Of a stretch of DNA of 64,000 nucleotides, positions 45,034 to 52,439 are shown in pieces. The stretch is from Phycisphaeraceae bacterium (GTDB lineage Bacteria > Planctomycetota > Phycisphaerae > Phycisphaerales > UBA1924), in NCBI GenBank assembly GCA_019636535.1, contig JAHBXK010000002.1, positions 151,819 through 215,818 on the forward strand, read 5' to 3'. The position numbers were made by a program, and so were the translations under genes. The notes below the pieces were generated by a model. It was not told where the DNA came from and ran no database searches. It saw only the letters and a list, made by a program, of their open reading frames with translations. Positions within the stretch are counted from its first letter, which is position 1. Each line of letters starts with the position of its first letter.

Positions 45034-45479
45034 TCCTCGCGCTTGCACCACTCGAAGTAGCGGTGGGATATTGCGTCCACGTGCGCTGCGGGGAACTGGG
45101 ACTTGAGTTTGCCGCCGACGTGCTCCACCACTTCGGCCACCGTCTCGCACTCCTCCCGTAGTTCGCCCTTAGACACCCATCGCTCTACTGCTTCGTCCAG
45201 GGCGTTCCAGATTGCTCCAGCGGCCTCGTGACCGGGCAGCATCTTGGATTCTGCGATCAGCCCAAGCGCTCGGGAAGGCTCCAGTTCCCACGAGTGCTTG
45301 CACCGTTCGCACACAAGGAACCTCTTGCTGTTGAGATTCGCCAGTGGGACCAGAAACATGAGCCGGACTTGGTAGGACTGTTCGTAAACACTGAACGGCG
45401 CAGGTTCGTGGCAGAACTCGCATCCATCTATTCCGACTTCGGCCAGTTTCTTGACGCTCGGTCCCCACTGGATGGGCAT
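45030..45479 (-). CDS. Hypothetical zinc-ribbon-like protein, 149 aa
   Basis: The start at 45479 (MPIQWGPSVKKLAEVGIDGC) has GGAG 8 bases upstream. Two pairs, CEFC (near residue 20) and CERC (near residue 57), suggest a zinc ribbon, with FSVYEQSYQVRLMFLVPLAN between them. The C-terminal part is helical and acidic (REECETVAEVVEHVGGKLKS). No enzyme motif is seen. It sits 50 bases downstream of the other minus-strand unknown gene at 45530 and may share its transcript. It is part of a low-GC group of three unknown genes. Confidence 0.65.
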   Translation of the reverse strand: MPIQWGPSVKKLAEVGIDGCEFCHEPAPFSVYEQSYQVRLMFLVPLANLNSKRFLVCERCKHSWELEPSRALGLIAESKMLPGHEAAGAIWNALDEAVERWVSKGELREECETVAEVVEHVGGKLKSQFPAAHVDAISHRYFEWCKRED

Positions 45480-45529
45480 AGGTGTTTCTCCGCGTGGTCT
45501 TTCGCAGTCTATCTGCAATGGCCCATCCG

Positions 45530-46120
45530 CTAGACGTCCCGCGACTTTGGCTTCGCGTCAGTGATCGACGCCGCGATTGCAGCTCGGAGTTTCTCCGTGG
45601 TGATGCCCACTTCGTCAGCGACTTGCTGGAGGTGGAACTCGTAACCAAGGCCCACCGCGCCGGTGAGGGCAACCGCGTCGTTGACCGGGCAGTTCTCGCC
45701 AACGTCGCGTTGGCAAGCGAACGTCGTCTTCGGCTTACCATCTTGTTCGTGCCCGACAACGGCGGAAGACAGGATCAAGCATGGGCGGAACTTCGCCGCG
45801 AAGTCTCTCGCGGTTTGCTCGAACTCGGAGGGAGTGGGCTTGGGCGTGGTGGGCATGTCGGGCACGCCAGCGATTCGCTTGAAGTTCGTGAGTTTCTGCG
45901 CCATCGCTTCCGTCACCTCCCATTGGAGGCGCTGCGCTTCGTCTTCGTCAATCGTTACCTTGTTGATGACGGCGCAGATCATCTGTACCGCTATCGTCGG
46001 CAGCGCGTCCGCGTTGTCTGCGAGAAATTTGTGCATGTCCTCGCCGACTTCGACTCTCGTTCCTTGACTCCGAGTAAGATCGGATATGAAGACAAGCGTT
46101 CCGGATGGAATGTCGTTCAT
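45530..46120 (-). CDS. Hypothetical protein, 196 aa
   Basis: The ATG at 46120 gives MNDIPSGTLVFISDLTRSQG; 13 more codons are open upstream. The product has an N-terminal beta segment, a helical part (EDMHKFLADNADALPTIAVQ) and a single CQRD...NCP Cys pair near residues 140-150. The C-terminus reads HLQQVADEVGITTEKLRAAI, which could be a small helix-turn-helix-like segment (inference). No family recognised. A strong hairpin lies just upstream (46177-46207) in the gap to the aminotransferase gene end. Composition is lower in GC than the surroundings, hinting at transfer. Confidence 0.62.
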   Translation of the reverse strand: MNDIPSGTLVFISDLTRSQGTRVEVGEDMHKFLADNADALPTIAVQMICAVINKVTIDEDEAQRLQWEVTEAMAQKLTNFKRIAGVPDMPTTPKPTPSEFEQTARDFAAKFRPCLILSSAVVGHEQDGKPKTTFACQRDVGENCPVNDAVALTGAVGLGYEFHLQQVADEVGITTEKLRAAIAASITDAKPKSRDV

Positions 46121-46176
46121 GGTGTGAACCGAGTATACAGCCGAGCGGGAGCGTGGCACTGACCGTCTTCGTGTGA

Positions 46177-46207
46177 CACTGACCTCGCCGTTTCGGCGAG
46201 GTCAGTG
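46177..46207. terminator. Strong terminator-like hairpin
   Basis: CACTGACCTCGCCG (46177-46190) pairs perfectly over 14 bp with CGGCGAGGTCAGTG (46194-46207) around a TTT loop. A further CACTGACC copy lies at 46157-46164. It lies downstream of the aminotransferase gene stop (46262, minus strand) and upstream of the gene starting at 46120. A terminator for the aminotransferase transcript is the simplest reading, although there is no clear U-run. Confidence 0.6.
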
Positions 46208-46261
46208 CTCTGCCCTCGATCCCCCAATCTTGCCTTGAGGCCTTGACGCCTCGATGCCTCC

Positions 46262-47524
46262 CTACCTCATCGCGCCCGCCACCTTTCTCAACGCCCCCTC
46301 GATCGTCCTGAAGTGCTCCTCCGTCAGCGCCTGATGCATCGGCAGCGCAAACACACACTGCGCCAGGTTCGCCGCCACCGCCGGGTGCCCCTGCTCGGCC
46401 GCGTACGCCGCGAACGCCGGCTGCTGCGTCAGGCTCCGCGGGTAGTGCGTCGCCGTCGGCACGCCCTCAGCCCCCAGCGCCTTGCAGAACTCGTCCCGCG
46501 TGCACCCAAACTTCTTCAGATCCATCTTCACAACGTACAGGTGATACACCGCCGTCGCGCCCGCCGTCGTCGTCGGCGCGATCAGCCCGTCGATCCCCGA
46601 CACGATCGAATCCAGCCGGGCCGCGGCCTCGCGCCGCTTGTCCGTCTCGGCCTCCAGCCGATCCAGCCGCGCGCACCCGATCGCCGCGGTGATGTCGTTC
46701 ATCCGGTAGTTGTAACCAACCTGCTCGTGCAGATACTTGTCCGTCTCGCCGTGCGACCGCAGCAGTCTGATCTGCCGGGCCAGCGCATCGTCGTTGCAGG
46801 TGATCATCCCACCCTCACCCGTCCCCAGGTTCTTCGTCGCGTAGAACGAGTACGTCACCGCGTCGCCGAAGGCGCCGATCCCCTTTCCCTTGTACGTGGC
46901 CAGGTGCGCCTGCGCGGCGTCGTAGATCACCCGAAGCCCCTTGCGCTTCGCAAGGTCCTGCACCGCCTCGATGTCCACCGGGCAGCCGTACAGGTGCGTC
47001 GCGGCGATCGCCGTCGTCTTCGGCGTCAGCCGGCGCTCGGCGTCCGCCACGTTGATCTGCATCGTGTCCTCGAGCGAATCGACAAACACCGGCCGCGCGC
47101 CCCGCGCCACCACCATGCTCACCGTCGCGATGTAACTCCACGCCGGCACCAGCACGTCGTCGCCGCGCTCCGTCAGCGGCTCGTACGCCAGTTGCAACGC
47201 GCACGTCCCGTTCGCGCACGTCATCGCGTGCTTCGCCCCGCTGATCTGCGCCATCCGCTGCTCGAGTTCCTCGCACTTCTTCGCCGCTCGCAGCATCCCG
47301 CTCTTCAGCACCGTGGTCGCCGCCTCGATCTCCGGCGCTTGCATCGCCGTCGACATGAAAGGCACCGGCGCTTTGCTCACCGGTTCGCCTCCGTTCACCG
47401 CAAGCGCTCCCGCGCTCCCTCCCCCGCAGCCGCCCTGCGAACCGCAGCCGCAGGCCTTATTCGAGGCGGGCGAAGCCGAAACGTCGGAAGTGCTTGGGGT
47501 GGTGGGGGGGGCCGATGCGGGCAT
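46262..47524 (-). CDS. DegT/DnrJ/EryC1/StrS family aminotransferase
   Basis: The start at 47524 (MPASAPPTTPSTSDVSAS, GGGAG upstream) gives 420 aa. The PLP-binding Lys lies in SFYATKNLGTGEGGM (near residue 230); other family marks are CANGTCALQLAYEPL, VLVPAWSYIATVSMVV, ATHLYGCPVD, IYDAAQAHLA, and GYNYRMNDITAAIGCARLDR. Such enzymes aminate nucleotide-linked keto sugars for surface polysaccharides. The N-terminal 40 residues are unusual: low complexity with a CGCGSQGGCGGG stretch that could bind metal (inference). No other sugar-nucleotide gene is adjacent. Confidence 0.9.
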   Translation of the reverse strand: MPASAPPTTPSTSDVSASPASNKACGCGSQGGCGGGSAGALAVNGGEPVSKAPVPFMSTAMQAPEIEAATTVLKSGMLRAAKKCEELEQRMAQISGAKHAMTCANGTCALQLAYEPLTERGDDVLVPAWSYIATVSMVVARGARPVFVDSLEDTMQINVADAERRLTPKTTAIAATHLYGCPVDIEAVQDLAKRKGLRVIYDAAQAHLATYKGKGIGAFGDAVTYSFYATKNLGTGEGGMITCNDDALARQIRLLRSHGETDKYLHEQVGYNYRMNDITAAIGCARLDRLEAETDKRREAAARLDSIVSGIDGLIAPTTTAGATAVYHLYVVKMDLKKFGCTRDEFCKALGAEGVPTATHYPRSLTQQPAFAAYAAEQGHPAVAANLAQCVFALPMHQALTEEHFRTIEGALRKVAGAMR

Positions 47525-47645
47525 CGAGGAAATCTCCCGCCCGAACCGCGCTGAGCAAACCAATGGCCGGGCGGTCCGAGCCGTGCGAATGTGGAGCACA
47601 ACGTTAGGCGATGCGCCCGTCCCGCACGCACACGCTCCCGCCGCT

Positions 47646-48803
47646 CTACGCCGCCCGCGCGCTCCGCTTCCCGCGCGCGCGCTCCCCGGCGCTCTCGCCC
47701 GGCACAATCGCCCCGATCCGCCCGTCAACGCGCGCCAGCAACTCCGACAATCGACGCGCCGAGAGCGCCATGTCCTCAGCGTGCTTCGTCGCGTCCGCCA
47801 TGCACCGCTCCAGCAACGCCGAGCGTCCCTCACTCCGATCCACAACTTCCGTCAGCCGCGCCTCCGCTTCCTCCGCGGCGAGCGACGCCTCGCGCGCCCG
47901 ACCCGAAACGCTCTGCAGAGTCGTCAGCACTTCCTCCGCGTGCCGCACGACCTCCGCGAGCGAGCCCGGCCGCGCGCTCTTCCGCCAGTCGATCCCCTCC
48001 TCCGCGCCCACCAGCGACGCCGCGCGCTCGCCGAGCTCGCGAAGCCCGTGCGCGCCCGCCTCCGCGATCCGCTGCGCGCGCCGCTCCATCTCCGCCAGTT
48101 CTTCACGCGCGGAATCCAACAGCACCGCCGTCCGCGCCTGCGCCTGCGCCGAGCGTCGATCGATCTCCGCCCCGGCGCGCTGCCACGCCGCCGCGGAGTT
48201 CGCTTCCGCCTCCGCCGCGCGCGCAGCGGCCGTCGTTGACTTCTCGCGCAGCCGCTCCGCCGCCTGCTCGATCTCCAAAATCCCCTGCGCTTCCACCGCG
48301 TCCACGCGCCGGCTCAGCGCTTCTTCCACGCGTGCCACGCGCGCTTCGGTCCGCGCGTTCAGTTCCGAAATCACTTCCTCGAACTTGCGCTTGTGCCGGT
48401 CCAATCGCCGATCGAAGTCCGCTGCGAGCGCATCGCGCAGCGACCCGATCCGGCCGAGCACGTCCTCGAGCACGCCGATCGCCTCCGACGCTCGATCCAA
48501 AGTCCCGAGCGCCCCGGCGAGCCCGCCGACCTCGCGCTTCGCCGCGGCCGTCACCGAAACCGCCTCGTCGAGCGTCCTTCTCAAAACCAGCAGCCGCGCC
48601 CCGGCCTCTTCGACCAGGTTCGCCAGTTCCGACCGCTCAGGAATCGCCCCGGCCGATTCCGGAATCTCGATCCGCTCGGCCGGCTGGGCGGGTGTCGGTT
48701 TCAGACGGACAACTCGGACTCCCGCCTCCCTTTTCTCTCCCCGAGATGGGTGTTCGAGAACGACCGGCCGACGAGTTTTCAGAAGCGGATGCGGGCGGTC
48801 CAT
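47646..48803 (-). CDS. Coiled-coil protein, unknown function
   Basis: Start MDRPHPLLKTRRPVVLEHPS at 48803 is set by AGGAG 7 bases upstream; a GTG at 48851 is less likely. Of 385 residues, about 75-375 are almost pure Ala/Glu/Arg/Leu helix with heptad-like spacing (RKFEEVISELNARTEARVAR, AAERLREKSTTAAARAAEAE). The N-terminus is basic and disordered, the C-terminus basic (GERARGKRSARAA). There is no membrane segment. It may be a cytoskeletal or chromosome-associated scaffold; its start lies about 60 bases from the parS-like palindrome. No family recognised. Confidence 0.7.
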   Translation of the reverse strand: MDRPHPLLKTRRPVVLEHPSRGEKREAGVRVVRLKPTPAQPAERIEIPESAGAIPERSELANLVEEAGARLLVLRRTLDEAVSVTAAAKREVGGLAGALGTLDRASEAIGVLEDVLGRIGSLRDALAADFDRRLDRHKRKFEEVISELNARTEARVARVEEALSRRVDAVEAQGILEIEQAAERLREKSTTAAARAAEAEANSAAAWQRAGAEIDRRSAQAQARTAVLLDSAREELAEMERRAQRIAEAGAHGLRELGERAASLVGAEEGIDWRKSARPGSLAEVVRHAEEVLTTLQSVSGRAREASLAAEEAEARLTEVVDRSEGRSALLERCMADATKHAEDMALSARRLSELLARVDGRIGAIVPGESAGERARGKRSARAA

Positions 48804-48834
48804 TTTTTTGCTCCTGTCCGGCTTCGAGTCGGAG

Positions 48835-48843
48835 TTTTCCACA
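48835..48843 (+). promoter_or_regulatory. DnaA-box-like nonamer
   Basis: TTTTCCACA fits the relaxed DnaA box TTWTNCACA. Only one such box was found here, 24 bases from the palindrome, so it does not by itself define an origin. Confidence 0.3.
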
Positions 48844-48866
48844 AGGCGCACCTTTTGAAGAGGGGG

Positions 48867-48882
48867 TGTTCCACGTGGAACA
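48867..48882. promoter_or_regulatory. parS: Putative parS centromere-like site (ParB binding)
   Basis: The 16 bases TGTTCCACGTGGAACA are a perfect palindrome extended to 24 bp (48863-48886). They differ from the widespread ParB target TGTTTCACGTGAAACA only at two symmetric positions, a change tolerated in several phyla. Its intergenic position at a strand-skew change supports a segregation role, but no parAB genes are in the window. Confidence 0.65.
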
Positions 48883-49266
48883 CCCCTCCCTCCCCCCCCT
48901 CCCGCGTTTTTTGGCTCGGGAAGCGGGGTGGGGTGTCGGAAGAGGTTGTCGGATCGGCGGGAAAGGTGCGCGGATTGAGTGGAAGGTGCGGGGTGGGGTG
49001 GAATGACACCTATTTAGGGGAGTCGTCGGCGCAATTGTGGCCGGTTCGGGAGTCGGGGAGTCGTTGCACGGCGGGGGAATCAGGAGTTACAGCGCGAAAG
49101 TCCGCTCCGCGTGCGGAACCGAACCGATGCATGGGCGAACCATGAAGAGCGCGGCGCCGCATAGACTGGGAGACACGCGTTTGGGGGGGGCGAGGAGCGC
49201 GGGGACCCGGCCGGGAAGCGGCGGGCGAAGCGGGTCGCTTCACGAGTTGACAGAAAGAGGTTTGCG

Positions 49267-50358
49267 ATGAACTGGTCACGAAGATGGACCGGCGGTTGGC
49301 CCGTGCTGATGCTGTCGCGGCGGATGAGGGCGGGCGTGGCCGCGCTGGCGGTGCTGTCGGCGCCGGGGGCGGTGTGGTCGGTGGACGGACCGCAGGAGCG
49401 GGCGGGCAGCGCTGCGCGCGCGGGCGGGGGGACGTGGGAGGAGCAGGTGCAGTCGTTCGGGGGGTCGGCGGCGCAGATCCTGCCGTGCCGGGACGTGGTG
49501 ATGAAGTTCGCGTTCCCGACGGAGGTGGCGGAGGTTCGGGTGCGCGGCGGGGAGCGGGTGAAGCAGGGGGACCTCTTGGTGCGCGCGCGGGACGCGGACA
49601 TCGTGGCCGCGCTGGAGCAGCAGCGGCTGGTGGCTGGGTCGGATCTGGAGATTCAGGGCGCCACGGTGCAGCACGAGTTGGCGAACTTCCGGTTCGATCA
49701 GTTGAAGATCGGCAAGGTGTTCACGCCGGAGGACTTCGAGCGCGCGAAGGCGGACGCGGCGACGACGCGCGTGCAGTTGGCGCAGGCCCGGCTGAACTTG
49801 GAGACGCAGCAGAGCCGGTTGAAGCAGTTGGAGGGTCAGTTCGAGCGGTACCGGCTGGAAGCGCCGTTCGACGGGATCATCGATCAGGTGCTGGTGGACG
49901 TGGGTCGCGGCGTGGGTGAGAACACGGACGTGCTGCGGCTGGTGAACACGGAGCAGTTGTGGCTGGACGCGTTTCCGCCGACGGATGAGACGCTGAGGCT
50001 GAACCTTGCGCAGGGCTCGCCGGCGTGGGTGCTGGTGAACGTGCCGGGGAAGTCGGTGATGCTGAAGGGGCGCGTGCTGCACGTGTCGCCTGCGGCGGAC
50101 TACGTGGGCCAGACCCGGCGGGTGCGCGTGGAGATCGACAATCCGCGCGAGTGGCCGGCGGGTTTGCAGGGTGCGGTGCGGTTTACGCAGCCGAGCCAGG
50201 AGTGGATGGAGCACATGATCGAGTCGCGTCCCGGCGCGGGCGCGGGGTCAGCGCCGATGCAGACGAGTGAACTCGATGGTGATGGTGAGGGTGATGGGGA
50301 GCGGACGGCCTCGGCGGCGACGACGATCGACCGGACGGTGGGAGCGAGCGAGCGATGA
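49267..50358 (+). CDS. HlyD/RND-type membrane-fusion adaptor (first gene of the export cluster)
   Basis: The start at 49267 (MNWSRRWTGGWPVLML) has AGAGG upstream. An N-terminal hydrophobic segment near residues 18-37 (RRMRAGVAALAVLSAPGAVW) exports or anchors it. The rest is a periplasmic adaptor: a lipoyl half-motif (VRVRGGERVKQGDLLVRARD, residues ~91-110), a helical hairpin (ERAKADAATTRVQLAQARLN...QQSRLKQLEGQFER), the second lipoyl half (LEAPFDGIIDQVLVDVGRGV) and beta-barrel strands. The C-terminus is an acidic low-complexity tail. It overlaps the next gene by 4 bases (ATGA), showing translational coupling. No RND pump or outer-membrane TolC gene is adjacent. Confidence 0.87.
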   Translation: MNWSRRWTGGWPVLMLSRRMRAGVAALAVLSAPGAVWSVDGPQERAGSAARAGGGTWEEQVQSFGGSAAQILPCRDVVMKFAFPTEVAEVRVRGGERVKQGDLLVRARDADIVAALEQQRLVAGSDLEIQGATVQHELANFRFDQLKIGKVFTPEDFERAKADAATTRVQLAQARLNLETQQSRLKQLEGQFERYRLEAPFDGIIDQVLVDVGRGVGENTDVLRLVNTEQLWLDAFPPTDETLRLNLAQGSPAWVLVNVPGKSVMLKGRVLHVSPAADYVGQTRRVRVEIDNPREWPAGLQGAVRFTQPSQEWMEHMIESRPGAGAGSAPMQTSELDGDGEGDGERTASAATTIDRTVGASER

Positions 50359-52388
50359 TCGACATTTCCAACATCAAGTCGCCGGGGTGGCAGCGGGTGG
50401 TGACGGAGTTGAACCAGCCCGCGCCGGACGACCGGGCGTACCTGGAGCGGCTGGTGCGCGTGCTTGCGCAGGTGAGCGGCGCGCGGCAGGCGGTCTTGTT
50501 CAGCCCGAACCGGACGGACGGTGAGGAGGTTGAGCCGCAGGTGGAGATGGTGTGGCCGCCTGCGTCGGGAGCGGAGGCGGTGACGGGGGGTGGCGGGCAG
50601 GTTCGTCCGAGCAAGTCGGCGGCGATCGAGCAGGAGACCGAAGCGCGGAGCGCTGCGCGGGCGGCATTCACGTCGGGGCAGGCGCGTGCGTTCGGGTTGG
50701 ACAAGCAAGAGTCGTATTACGATGCGGGTCCGCAGCAGGGGTTTCTGCTCGCGGTGCCGCTTGTGCAGGCGGTGGGGGTGCCGAACGCGAAGGGCGAGCA
50801 GGCGTTCGCGATCCAGGGGGTGGTGACGCTGCTGATCGAGCCGCGGGCGAAGGACGCGGTGCGTTCGACCTTGGCGATGGCGGAGGTACTGGCGGGGTAT
50901 CTGTCGGGGCACACGGCGCGGTCGGCGCTGCAGCGGACGCAGTCGGCGTCGATGGCGCTGGACCTTGCGACGCGGCTGATCGCGTCGATCAACACGTCGA
51001 CGAACTTCAAGGGCGCCGCGATCCAGATCGTGAACGACCTGGCGAAGCAGTTTGCGCTGGACCGCGTGTCGCTGGGCTGGGTGCGGTCGGACAAGGTGCG
51101 TGTGGAGTCGATCAGCGACGTGGAGCACTTCGACCGTCGGATGGTGACGGTGCAGAAGTTGCAGGCGGCGATGGACGAGTGCCTGGACCAGGAGCAGGCG
51201 ATCGTGTATCCGCAGCCGCCGGCGGAAGGGCCCGGGGGCGACGTGCTGCTGAGCCAGTCGATCGTTCACTCGCACCGGGAACTGGCGGCGGGGAACGCGT
51301 CGGCGAAGGTGTGCTCGATCCCGCTGCGCACCGACGAGGACGTGGTGGGTGTGGTGACGCTGGAGGTTGCTGGGGAGACGAAGCCGGACGTTGCGTGGAT
51401 CGAGATGATCCAGGCGGCGATGGACCTGATCGCGCCGGTGCTTCGGATCCGCAAGAGCGACGACCGGATCCTGCCTCTGCGCGCGTACGACGACGGCGTG
51501 AAGGCGGCGGGGTGGCTGGTGGGGACGAAGCACACGGTTTGGAAACTGGCGGGTGTGGCGGTGATCGCGCTTGCGGCGTTCGTGGCGCTGTACCAGACGA
51601 CGTACCGGCCTGGCGCGGACGCGACGATCGAGCCGCGCGTGCGTCGGGTGGTGAGCGTTCCGTTCGATGCGCAGATCCGGCGGCTGGGGCCTGGGATCGA
51701 GCCGGGGCGGGACGTGGCGGAGGGAGACCTGCTGGTGGAGTTGGACACGGAGGAACTGCGGCTGGGGCTCGCGGACGCGAACGCGAAGATCTTGCAGGCG
51801 CGGACGCAGATCGCCGCGGCGCAGCGCGAGCAGGACCAGGGGAAGGTGAAGCAGGCCGAAGCGCAGTTGGAGCGGGCGATCGCGGAGGCGGCGCTGTACG
51901 ACTACCGGATCAAGCGGTCGCGGATCACGGCGCCGATTTCGGGTCGGATCATCGCGGGGGACTTGAAGGACAAGATCGGCGCCAGCGTGAAACTGGGCGA
52001 GACGCTGATGCAGATCGCGGCGCTGGACGACCTGATCGTGACGGCGCGGGTGGAGGAGTCGGACATCCGGTTCGTGCGAGCGGCGTTCGAGCGCGCGGCG
52101 GGAGAGGGGGAGCGCGCGGCGGGCTCGATCGCGACGAAGGCGAGCCCGGCTCGGCCGCTGGCGTTCACGGTGGAGCGGATCGTGCCGTTGGCGCAGGCGG
52201 GTGAGGGGAAGAACACGTTCGAGGTTCGCGCGCGGCTGGACGACACGCCGGAGAACCGTGAGCGGCTGCGGGACTACACGCTGGTGGTGGGGATGGAGGG
52301 CGTGGCGAAGTTCGACACGGAGCGGATGAGCCTGCTGGAGATCGGGACGCGGAAGATCATCGACACGGTGCGTCTGTGGCTCTGGTGA
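50355..52388 (+). CDS. GAF-GAF-transmembrane-HlyD fusion protein
   Basis: The 677-aa product begins MIDISNIKSPGWQRVVTELN. Residues about 20-185 and 195-370 look like two GAF-type domains (second: ATRLIASINTSTNFKGAAIQ, DRVSLGWVRSDKVRV, VCSIPLRTDEDVVGVVTLEV). A membrane helix lies at about 394-415 (VWKLAGVAVIALAAFVALYQ), followed by a HlyD-like part: VVSVPFDAQIRRLGPGIEPG, VAEGDLLVELDTEELRLGLA, a helical hairpin, ITAPISGRIIAGDLKDKIGA and a barrel domain. A cytoplasmic sensor joined to a periplasmic adaptor in one chain is unusual and suggests signal-gated assembly (inference). It is coupled to the previous gene by ATGA and is 51 bases from the next. Confidence 0.87.
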   Translation: MIDISNIKSPGWQRVVTELNQPAPDDRAYLERLVRVLAQVSGARQAVLFSPNRTDGEEVEPQVEMVWPPASGAEAVTGGGGQVRPSKSAAIEQETEARSAARAAFTSGQARAFGLDKQESYYDAGPQQGFLLAVPLVQAVGVPNAKGEQAFAIQGVVTLLIEPRAKDAVRSTLAMAEVLAGYLSGHTARSALQRTQSASMALDLATRLIASINTSTNFKGAAIQIVNDLAKQFALDRVSLGWVRSDKVRVESISDVEHFDRRMVTVQKLQAAMDECLDQEQAIVYPQPPAEGPGGDVLLSQSIVHSHRELAAGNASAKVCSIPLRTDEDVVGVVTLEVAGETKPDVAWIEMIQAAMDLIAPVLRIRKSDDRILPLRAYDDGVKAAGWLVGTKHTVWKLAGVAVIALAAFVALYQTTYRPGADATIEPRVRRVVSVPFDAQIRRLGPGIEPGRDVAEGDLLVELDTEELRLGLADANAKILQARTQIAAAQREQDQGKVKQAEAQLERAIAEAALYDYRIKRSRITAPISGRIIAGDLKDKIGASVKLGETLMQIAALDDLIVTARVEESDIRFVRAAFERAAGEGERAAGSIATKASPARPLAFTVERIVPLAQAGEGKNTFEVRARLDDTPENRERLRDYTLVVGMEGVAKFDTERMSLLEIGTRKIIDTVRLWLW

Positions 52389-52439
52389 GCGAGTAAGGAA
52401 GAACGAAGCGTCCGGCGGGAAAGCCGGCGGTGAGAAGTC

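Larger units (their letters stand above)
48804..49266. other. 463-bp divergent intergenic region with parS-like site and skew switch
   Basis: This region separates the minus-strand coiled-coil gene from the plus-strand HlyD cluster. It contains a DnaA-box-like TTTTCCACA (48835-48843), a 24-bp perfect palindrome with a parS-type core (48863-48886), a polypyrimidine run right after it (about 48884-48904), and T-runs at about 48803-48809 and 48906-48912. Strand composition changes here from C-rich to G-rich. No small gene is evident. Confidence 0.6.
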
